From contig JAQISU010000096.1 of NCBI GenBank assembly GCA_029339505.1, positions 8,134,001 to 8,198,000 on the forward strand: a stretch of 64,000 bases of DNA. The letters are read 5' to 3'. Source of the DNA: Unio delphinus (Eukaryota > Mollusca > Bivalvia > Unionida > Unionidae). Position 1 is the stretch's first letter, and each line of letters starts with the position of its first letter. The position numbers and the translations under genes are program-made. Below the pieces are notes generated by a model. The model did not search any database. It had not been told where the DNA came from and saw nothing but the letters and a program-made list of their open reading frames with translations. Of the stretch, positions 42,201 to 54,200 are shown piece by piece.

Positions 42201-45200
42201 ACACCTCTCCCATGATAATTATGCACAACAGGTTCCAAAACAGACCACACTATAAGCAAGGTCATGAGTTACTAAGGGACATAAAAGAAATAAGAATGAG
42301 ATACCATCCCCACTGTATATCAAGAAACTGGTGGGGTGGGAGAAAGATGAAATGGGGCTGTTTAATGGCTGAATAATTGTAAAATCTTGCTGGGAATAAG
42401 AGCCGATAAAGAGCATTTTCTGGTGAAGCTGTTCACTTTACTGCGTAAATTACATTTTTCTTTTAAGATCATTAAGAACATTATTCCAAGATGTTTCAAC
42501 AACCATCATGTGTACATGAAAACATTGTATTTAAGTCTACTTTTTGGTGTTCTTGATTCACAACAAAAAAATATTTCTTTTTTATGTCCTAACTTAGGGA
42601 TATTTATTTTGTGAAACAACTGTCAATATCAAAACTAAATTTGTGGGGTAATGTTATATTAGTGAAACTTCTTGTCATAATTGAGGAAATCTCTGAGTGT
42701 CAATTCGGGAATTTTAAGTTGACTACAAACTCTGGAACTCTGTTTCTCCATAACCAACTATATATGATAAAAACAAAACTTTTCATTCTGCAAGAATATT
42801 TTACTTGGTTGCCTTGCTATCTTTGATCACATTTGTAAATGATCAAGCTAATAGAAGTTTATTTATATTACTTATTGATAAAGGAGTCTGATTCATCAAC
42901 TGATGTTTCTGTAGATAATGCGATGATGTATGCAATGTCAGTTTATAGTGATGTCTAGAACTGGGGCATCATGTCGCAGCATGATGTCACATTATCCTGA
43001 CACCAGGCCAACCAGTCCTAACACTAACTTCTTAATGCTGAGCACCAAGCAAGGCAGCTGTTTAGATACCATTTTTTAAAGTCTTTGGTATGACTCGGCC
43101 GGTGAACCCATGACCTCTCGTTTGTTGACGCTCTAACTAATATGCCACTGGAGTGGTCAATCTAAATTGGTAATTGAAAGTTTGATAAATATTCATTGTT
43201 TTATCATCAAAAACGTTAGATAGGACCTGTACATTTTAATCAACATAATGAAATATCAGCTTTAAAAAGAAGTCATAAAATATGTTCTAGTTCTATCTTT
43301 TATTAGTTCCTTTTAAGTGTAATCATCATAAATGCAATGTCATCTTGTAATTAAACGTAAAATGTGTCAATCTGCCATAACAGCTATGTCCATAAGTGTT
43401 TCTCAGAGAACTTAATTAAGTGCAGAACTGTGTTTTGATATTGGACTTGTGGAAGGATTTGTTGTATTGTTGCACTAAATAAACAGCGGGCCTCCTTTTC
43501 TATTATCACATTGTGTCTTTTGAATCAAAGGAGGTGGAATTAACAAAAAAGTGCCCCAGTAGTAAGTTAGGTAACTCCTTTCAGTCGATCACTCAAACAC
43601 TGTTATAATTGTTATTATGTAATCTAATTAAGCTACCTTAAATTAACCAACTCAGTCATAACTCATTAAAGATAGCAAGGCAAAGAGAAATAAGTACTTC
43701 ATAAAATAAAGAGTTTTGTTTCACAGGTATGGACAATTGTGGAGAAAACGAGTTTCAGAGAATTCTTGAATTCACACATTGCGATATCCTCAAGGATGAA
43801 AATAAGTTTCACTTTTACTTGCAATGAAATCATGGCATCAATCTCTTACTAATTTAACAATTAAAAAAGTGTGTTTTAATGTAGATGATGGACTCATGAA
43901 ATGTTGCTTTTTTTTTTTTTAGTAAAAAGGAATCTTGTTTGGTAGTGTATCAAAAGTTAGTCTGGTTTCCTGCTTGAATGATTCTTTTTTGGAAAATACT
44001 ATCCATAACAATCCTGGAACCAGATTAATCAACAAAACAAAAAGCCATGATGTAATGTCACACCATGTTGGTTGTTGAAACCAGTTGGAATCATGTTATC
44101 AATCTTTCTGATATTGGACATTTTTACAAAAAATGTAAGTTATACAGAATATTGAACAACTTCATCAGAAAAAGCGCTTCATTGACAATTATTCTTGACA
44201 TGATTTAAAACAAGGATTCAGTCATTAATGAGCCCAGTCCCCCTCCCAAACCTTGCAGTTCTCTGGATGTCTAGTGGATTTTTGTGAGGTCCCTCTGTAA
44301 CTTAAGCCCTTGCTTATAGTGCAGTCTATGTTTTTGGACCCTGATGTTACGCGAGTTATCGAGGGAGAAGTGTACATGACTAACTAGCAAATAGTAGCCC
44401 TGACTGCCACTGACTACATATTGTAGATGGTGTATATCAGAAACAATGTACATGTATACATAATTATAACAAAGCAGGAGTCATGGCCGACTAACATGCT
44501 TTGAAATTGCATATGTATCATTTAAATAAATTTTCACAAAAGATCCAAAATAAAAAAGAAACTAGTAATATACTGAAGTTACTAAGCTGCTAAAACAAAA
44601 CACTGTCGATGCAGCATAACAAAAACAATCTATACTTAATAAACAAAACAGAAATCATGGTAGACTTCCATGTCCTGATATTACATATAGAACATTTAAG
44701 TTATATTTTGCTAAAATGACACAAGAAACAATGCAGAAACTACTAATGTTTTGAAATTACTAGGTCACTAAAACACTCATAACTAACAGATCAGTGATAT
44801 CAGAAACCTATGGCCCTTTTTTAAAGTTATGCTGTATACTAATAATTAAACCATAATTCTATCAAAACAGCATGAATAAACTAAGCATAATTATCAATCA
44901 GCATTACAGAATTTCGCTATTACAGAATAAGCAAATAAAGCCAAATGTACGCTAACTTGTAAGGCCTTGTGTAAGGTCAATGATAAGGTGGTGGCATGGT
45001 GATCCAAAAAGACAAATTTCCGAAAAGAGACAAATCTCTCATAAATTGTAAAATAAAGCATACATCTACATCAGATCAATAAATCTGCACCATAAATGCA
45101 AATTGAATGTTGGATGGATCCATAGGAACACAAAAAAGGGGCTCGATTGGCAGAGGCCATTGAACTGCATATGTCTAAGCACACAGTGAAGCTATAAACT

Positions 45201-45942
45201 GGCGGCACCGGATTGTATAAAGTGGAGTTAATCAGCAAGAGTTATTGCCTTTTGTCCATCTAAAAATTAGACAGGATAAGACGTTTTGTGTCTTTTAGTG
45301 GGGCGGATTCCCAAGGTAGCAGGCTAATATTCCTAACATAATGTGATTGGGGAATGTATTTCTCAATCAATGACAACAGTCTGGAAGAGAACTTTATATG
45401 GTAATTGGTTATAATATTTGTTTTTTTTTTTAATAAGCTTCTCATATGTTCATTATTAAGGCATTTCAGTTATCCTTATCAAATTTATAGGGAGATTTTT
45501 GAATCTTCCAGATTTATGCTATTTAAGAAACTGAAGATGAATACATTTACATCAAAGCAACTCCTGCAAGGAAGCGACAAAAAGCAAAATTTCCTTGAAT
45601 TTATCACTGAATTATATGAATTATAGTTTTCATAGAGGCCATCATATAATTGTGCCACTTTACATTCTGTAAAATTATAAACTGTCCAGCTTTGTGTATA
45701 ATTTACCTGGCTGGTGTGTGGACAGAAAGGTTTGGCCATTTGAAGGTGGCAAATGCCTACTGGAGCCCCTGGTGACCCATCATAGAATGTCTGCTGTCTT
45801 CTGTGTGTCCTAAAATGTTAGAAACAGATCAGGGCATTTGAAAGCTAGCTCAAGTTGCAACAGGTGCATTACAAAGGGCATCACTCTCTACACTTTGCTC
45901 TGAAGGGCTTTAAACAGAAAAGCTTTTGTTGGAACTCCACCC

Positions 45943-46032
<90 letters not shown>

Positions 46033-47387
46033 CACTCCCTTGATAACTCATGCCCTGATAACTTGCAAACCCGCTTATAACAGGGTGTCCGGCGTGGATC
46101 CCAATTTTTCAACAAAAGAAAATATATTTTAAATATCTTTCAAAATATGATGTAAATGAAAAAATTATTATAAGAATTGGTAAACTAAACCTTTATACAT
46201 TTCTTGTTTTATCATCAAAAATGGTGATTAATGCCCATAAAGATAGAATCCATATTGTGAAATTTGCAAGTTCTAAATAAGATATTACACATTATGTTAG
46301 TGTTTTTTTGTTGATAAATAATCATAAATACACTGTAAATAAATAGTCTGGTGAAATATTGATTAATGAAAACATCTGGTAAATGCTGACAGGTGGCAAC
46401 AGAATGAAATAAACAGCATTTAAAGATCTTGCTATGTGAAAGTCACATTCTAATAATTTATTTCCATTTCAATGTAAACATTATAATTGCAACATTATTC
46501 TTTTCTATTAAACATGAAAAAAGTCAATCAACCATCACATCGAAACCCATGAGTACTTCTGTGAGAACCTAATTAAATGCTGGCTTTGTCTGAATCAACA
46601 ACTTGGCAAAGTGTTCATTGCACTAAAATATTCAATTAAAAGAGACCTGTGTTGTTTTATCACTTTGAATATGTCTTTTGTATTGAATCAAGCATGGGAA
46701 GAGTTTGCTTGGTGGCAGAGAAATCAGGGAGTAACACAAAAAAGTAAAGGACTTTTTCAAAAGGTGAATTGACAATTGTCAAGCATATCACAACCAGAAT
46801 TTGTATTATCATGTTCTAATTTACATTGTTTTAAATTTGTAGACCCATTAAATTATGTTGGTAATGATTAACCCTTGTTTTCATATTACTTCTACTACAA
46901 TCAAATCTATCGATCAATCAAACGACATTGTTTCTCTAAAAGAGAGTTGATCTTTTGTACATGTAGTAAAAAAAATATGTCTAATTTGGATTAAACAATA
47001 AAACCAGAATGTATCTAATTCAACACAAAAATTAGTGACATAGTACACAATGTGTGAAGTGGTATACATGTTAAGTGAACGGAAACCATGTGGAATAGTG
47101 TTTTCGATGATCTCCTCAATATATGGTAATTTATCCTGAAATTAATGTTACCCTATGAGAAAAAAATAAACTACACCATTATGAAGAGATATTTATTCAC
47201 AGTTAATCACTGCACAATTGTAAAGTGAGTATTCAACATTATATTCTGCCAACCCTCTACCTTTTGCCTTTGTGTCGATCCTTTTGTTTTTTTATTATAG
47301 GTCCCTTGATAACTTGCGCCTCATTTATAGTGCAGTTGATTGGACCCTGATGTGCATGAGTTATTGAGGTAGATTTGTGTATCTATC

Positions 47388-47453
<66 letters not shown>

Positions 47454-48262
47454 CAGGGGCCACAACTCTTCTAAATGAAGCCGTTGAATGTTGGAAATCA
47501 AACTGATTGATTGTCTTCTCAATATAAAAATGCACAATAACTTTGGTTTAAAAGAAGCATTCAAAGGTAAAGTTATGCTGTGGAAGGGACCGTAAGAATA
47601 TTGGCAACTTATGGGCCAATATACATCTAAATCAGTACTAAACACTGAACATTAAAATCATTCAAATTTGGCTTCATTGAAATGGATATAGTGAAATTAA
47701 CTTGCAAAAAAACCCAGAGTCAACAGAATGGCAATCAGGGGCCATAAGCCCAGTAAATAATGTCATGGAATGCTGAAAATCAAATTCACAAAAGAAATCA
47801 TTAATCTGAAGCCACATGTCAAATTTGGCTGAAACCAAAACTTTGGTGAAGTCAGTTTGTGAAAACAAAAGGAGGAAAAGCAGTCTGGGACCATTATTTT
47901 TCATTAAGATATAGGCACACAAATTTGATCTAACCATATGTACTACCTATCTATAAACTGGTCCAGAACCACAATGTCTCCAGGGTGTATGTTTTCCTGC
48001 AGTGAGCCACAGGCTGTTGTGACCAGAATATGTGTACAGCCCTCCTCCTTTAATGCCCATAAGTTAGCCCGATAGTTCACATTGCTTGGCATGATGGTAT
48101 GACCCCTCCCATGTCTGCAAACAACATAAAATACCTGCATTATGACTTCTATCAGTAAAACCATATTCAACAGTTTTTAAACTGATCTCCCAAGGTACTG
48201 ACATGACAAGAAATGGTCATTACTGATAAATAAAGAATTGGCTACATACATACATACATACA

Positions 48263-48294
<32 letters not shown>

Positions 48295-51200
48295 CATATT
48301 AACATGTATATGTATTAATGCAGTACAATATGAAAAACTAATGTATATTTCTTAATTAATGTCCACAAACCCCTTTTTGTTTTACAAACAAAACTTTAAA
48401 ACTTACCAAGAATCATCACCATTCTCTAATCCATAAATGCAACAATGTTATTAAGTTGTTCCCAATGACAATTTTAACATAATCCCATCTTCATTTTTAT
48501 GTCTTCTATCTGCATCATATACCTTATTTTGGTGTGTATAACGCGCACCGATGTATAACGCGCACCCCGATTTTCGACCCAAAATAAGTGGAAAAAAAGT
48601 AGTTCTGCCATATAACGCGCATGTGATCTAATGCATTTTAAAATTTTGACTACCGCTATTTCGCTCCGTTTTCATAGTGCAACAACAGTTGGTCATTTTA
48701 GATAGTGAATGAAAAAGTGGCAATACATGTATTGATATTGTATCTTTCCGATTTTATTGTTGGCCCTTAAAAGGGCCCTTTAAATGTTCGTCTAGTTGAC
48801 ACAGTCTATTGCATCAAATCCCTCAAATTCCACTTTGTCTTCATCACTTTCGAAAAGTCGCTGTATATCCTGAATCAATTAAATACTGCTCACCGAGACA
48901 AAGCATTGTAACTATGTTGAGCGCATCAAAGCTTACCAGGCGCCGATTACCGTGAAAAGACCACACCGAGTCGATGAAGCATTGAAGCCATTGATCACTG
49001 TATAATCACAAAGATATCTCAAATACTATGATTTAAGATAAGAAATAAAACTAAGTAACAAGCTTATTTTCCAAAGAGGAAAAAAACGTTTCCCGACTTC
49101 ATACATTGATTATTTTGTTCCACAACGTATCAGTGTTCCTGTAAGAAAGAACCCGTAGTCGCAAAAATATATATGTCCCCAACAGATGCTCTGATGAGAA
49201 CATTAACACTAGTTGAATTCTACACATATTATATTTCAATTCAACCAATAATAAATGAAGAAAAATTCGATTAGATCAACAGTTATGGAATATGGTACTG
49301 AACATTTACGGAACAAGTACGGTAATCCACACAGTGGTATTTTGTTCCGCTCCAATGCGGCACTTTGCACAGCTTTTGAACAAATTGCCAGTCGTTATGT
49401 ACATGTATTTCCGGCCGTGGCACAGAACAAAACTTGACACAGTGAGGTGAAATGAAACCAGTTTATTAACATAAGCAATCAAAGAACAAGACTATTTGTA
49501 AGCATTATTTATTTATTTAATACGGCTAGTACCGGTAAACATTTTAGTTACAATGCAATGTACAATGGATTTAATATTTCACAAGTAGTGAGTGCTTTCA
49601 TCCTCTTCAGATCGACCTGGAAAAAATCTTTTTTTTTTAGTTCTTGTATACAACGCGCACCCCCGACTTAAGATAAGAAAATTAGGTAAAAAAAGTGCAC
49701 GTTATACACAACAAAATACGGTATTTTGTTGGCATGGAGCTTGCCTTTCGCTTCTACTAACTTTATGACTTTTTAAAAGATGCAGTGTACAATGTTTGCT
49801 TTTCAATACCTGTCTGCTTCAGATCCATGATTACAACAAAATGCTGCAGCAGGCAGTCTCAGTTGATCACTCTGTTATAGTTTATATATCAGTGCATACA
49901 TTACTAAATCACAGGCATTCATGTAGTGTTAAACTTTATCCAAAAGCTGGGTGGCAAGCTCAATGACTTACCAGTCCTACTTAAGCTAGCTGTGGAATGG
50001 AAAAATGTGCTGATATTTACAATGACTGAATTCAGTGGCAGAAATATCCCTGTATGTACATGTGGTCATGATAAGAGCACATCAAGTAGTGGCAAACTAA
50101 AAGACTTGCCAGCCCTATTTCAACCAGCTGCTGAGTGGTAATATGTGCTGATTTACAAAGAAATTTACAATGACTTAATTCAGGGGCAGAAATACATCCC
50201 AACATACATATGGTCATTATAAGATACATCAAAAGAACAATTTAGTTTCAGTTATTGAGTTCTAATAAACACAACCTTTTGGAAAGGGTAATAAGTATTG
50301 AATATATGATATCTTGCAGGGGGATATTCCTGGATTTTTCTAAGGATTTTAGTACTGAGGGTCCTATGTGGAGTTCTGTTTATTACAGTACTTATTTAGA
50401 AAATAGGGGAGTTCCAGACTGGTTTTAACATATTATTTCTGAAAATACAGGAAAATCCCTATGGGGTCAAAGGGAAACTCAAAATTCATTCTCTAAACAC
50501 CTTGGTTTAAAATTCATAAATTGACTATGTATGGTATTCTCACATTACATTGTTTATATACATGAATTATGAAACATATGACAATACCTTGTTTATATGC
50601 ATGAATGTGAAATATATCTCACATTACCTTGCATGTGTGTGAAATATATCTCACATTACCATTTAATATGCATGCATGTGAAATATGTCACATTTCCTTG
50701 TTTATATCAGTGTAACTGAAATATATCTCACATTATATTGTTTATGTATAGTAAAATATATCTCACATTATCTTGTTTACGCATTTGAAAGATATGGTAC
50801 AAAAAAATGATAATATCTAACTTTTTAACAATCTGTTGCTTATGAGTGTCTCCAGATTCACAATTAATTCCTGAAAAAAATGCTGAAATGAAAGAAGAAA
50901 AAAAATCTAAAACGTGGAATTTTTCAGTTACCTTGCCAACAGGACGCAGTTAACATCTTGAATTTCTCCTAGAATCAAGGCATCAGATGGCTACAAAAAT
51001 GTATATGAAGGTTAAATTACAATTTGACATGAAAATATTAAATGAACAATTCTGACATGGCAAGTGAAACATATTATCCAAGCATTCTGGATACATTGCT
51101 CTCATGGGTTTGTATGATACTGTTTATATTGTACCCTGTATATTGTCCATACATTCCAGCTACCAGTACATTACAATAACAAGTCTGTGTGATAATATTA

Positions 51201-54200
51201 TTTATAATGTATATTATCCAAAACATTCCAGATATATTATAATAATGAGTCTGTTTGATATTGTTTATACTGTATATTAACCAAACATTCCAGATCTGTT
51301 ATCATCTAATGAATGAAGCAATTTGTAACCTTCTGCTTGGTATCTGCTCATAACCATATATAATAATTTATATCAAAATTTAACACACCTAGAGAATTTG
51401 GTAAATATTGGTAGTTTGCAGCATCAGTCTCCAAAGGCAACATAACTATTCACATTATGTGAGGTACACAGAAATGGTTTTAAACACTTTCAGTACATTC
51501 TAAATATGTACGTCACAAAATACCATAACATAATACATATTTCACCATGTTATCAAATATTTTAAAGACATCAACACAACTGAAGCACTCAAAATTTCCT
51601 TTCATAATAAAAAATGGACATACCAGATTTGATACTCTGAGACACTAATATTTATTAAGCCTTCATTCAGGATAATTTGAGTGTAAACATAAGATCCATA
51701 TATTTGAAAAATGAAACTGATATTGTTGATACTTTATTTTATCCAAGCATTTGGGATATACATGTATAACTATAATGGAATTGAACAATGATATTGTTTA
51801 TGCTGTATTTACCCATAATGCACATCAAACTGCAAACAGCATAGAACCAGATCTGCCACTGCATAACATGTTGGCATAGACTCTGATAAAGGTTGGTGAA
51901 TTTTGTGACAGATGAAAAGGATTCAAGATATTCCTAATTTTGACACACATTGTTCCAAATATGGCGCCCATTATATATTTTGTAATAATGTTCCATGCTG
52001 TTCCCAAAATGGTGTACATTATACATAATGTGATAAGGCTTTGCATTGTTTCCAATGTGGTGTACATTATACATAATGTGATAAGGCTTTGCATTGTTTC
52101 CAATTTGGTGTACATTATACATAATGTGATAAGGCTTTGCACTGTTTCCAATGTGGTGTGCATTATACATAATGTGATAAGGCTTTGCATTGTTTCCAAT
52201 TTGGTGTACATTATACATGATGTGATAAGGCTTTGCACTGTTTCCAATTTGGTGTATATTATACATGATGTGATAAGGCTTTGCATTGTTTCCCATTTGG
52301 TGTACATTATACAAGATGTGATCTGGCTTGCACTGTTTCCAATTTGGTGTACATTATACAAGATGTGATAAGGCTTTGCACTGTTTCCAATGTGGTGTAC
52401 ATTATACATAATGTGATAAGGCTTTGCATTGTTTCCAATTTGGTGTACATTATACATGATGTGATAAGGTTTTGCACTGTTTCCAATTTGGTGTATATTA
52501 TACATGATGTGATAAGGCTTTGCATTGTTTCCCATTTGGTGTACATTATACAAGATGTGATCTGGCTTGCACTGTTTCCAATTTGGTGTACATTATACAT
52601 GATGTGATAAGGCTTTGCATTGTTTCCAGTTTGGTGTACATTATACATGATGTGATCTGGCTTTGTACTGTTTATAATTTAGTGTACATATACATAATGC
52701 GATCTGGCTTTGCACTGTTTCCCATTTGGTGTACATTATACATAATGTGATAAGGCTTTGCATTGTTTCCAATTTGGTGTACAATATACAAGATGTGATC
52801 TGGCTTGCACTGTTTCCAATATGGTGTACATTATACATGATGTGATCTGGCTTTTACTGTTTCCAATTTGGTGTACATTATACATGATGTGATAAGGCTT
52901 TGCACTGTTTCAGATTTGGTGTCCATTATACATCATGTGATAAGAATCAACATAATGTGTTATGGATGCATCTTGCGCTCCAAGTGAACAAACATCATAC
53001 GCATTGAATGAACCCATTTCATAAGCTCTAAATGAACTCATTTCATAATCACTGAATGAACCTATCTCATAAGCATGGAATGAACATATTTCATAATCAC
53101 TGAATGAACCTATTTCATAAACACTGAATGAACCCATTTCATAAACACTGAATGAACATATTTCATAAACACTGAATGAACATATTTCATAATCACTGAA
53201 TGAATCTATTTCATAAGCACTGAATGAACCCATTTCATAAGCAATGAATGAACCCATTTCATAAGCAATGAATGAACCCATTTCATAAACACTGAACAGT
53301 AAAAACTAGAACGATTGTCAGTTCACATTAATAATGTATATTACATTTATGACTATTGTAAAGAGTACAACTCCTGACACAGAAAGAGAGATTAGTAAAG
53401 AGTGACCTGACATAGATTAAACAGAATATATTGGCCACCTCAAAAGAACTGATTACGCCAATCACTCAAACCATTACAGTAATATGCCTTATCATACTTC
53501 TTGTGCTACTGTTCAACATACAATGCTTGACATTATATGCATGTCCATTTTTTCTAAGTTATGCCACTCTAATCAACATGTAGTAGAAATGTGTCAAAAG
53601 TTTTAACCAACCATCAATTGAACAATTTTTGTCCTTTGACAAATATTTACTTTCCACATTCTGCTACTGATAAAAGGATGCTAGCTTTAAGATTTTATTC
53701 TCAACTCTCTGTTCATATTGAAACTTTTATAAATATTTACTTTCAACTAGCAGCTAGATGTCACGCCATATTTGTGAATAAAAACAGACAGTTGAAAGAA
53801 GTTGATCGAGATGTTCTTCCAGTTTGCCAAAAGCTCTCAACTTAATTCACTTAACTTTTTATAAACAGATAGTTAACAGGTAGCTTAAATTATTTTCTAA
53901 ATGGTTTGCTTTTAGAGGTCTCTAGTGATTTTTATCAACAACATGTTTTAAGTTATTTGAAACTGAAAGGGTTGAAAAGCACTTAGAATTTTTGATGTAG
54001 TCTGGCCTGTCTCAAATACTCTTTTTACATTTGAAACATTGGATTATCAAAAACATCAATAAATGTTTCTTGTTGGATTTCTAATACTCAATATGAAGAA
54101 TTATATTTCTCGTCTACTCTCTTTCCAAAAGTAAATAATATCCATGACCATATATACTAAGTGAAGTCAAACATCAAACAACAAACTAAGATCAAGATAT

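Noticed and set aside
51825..52648. Long open frames on both strands (up to 242 codons)
   Set aside because: Produced by a 48-bp tandem repeat whose period is a multiple of three and that lacks stops; no start context, splice sites or conserved motif.
52910..53281. 123-codon minus frame with YEMGSFSA repeats
   Set aside because: Direct consequence of the 24-bp minisatellite.
53591..53845. 84-codon plus frame in MTAP intron 2
   Set aside because: No domain, no splice sites, AT-biased composition.
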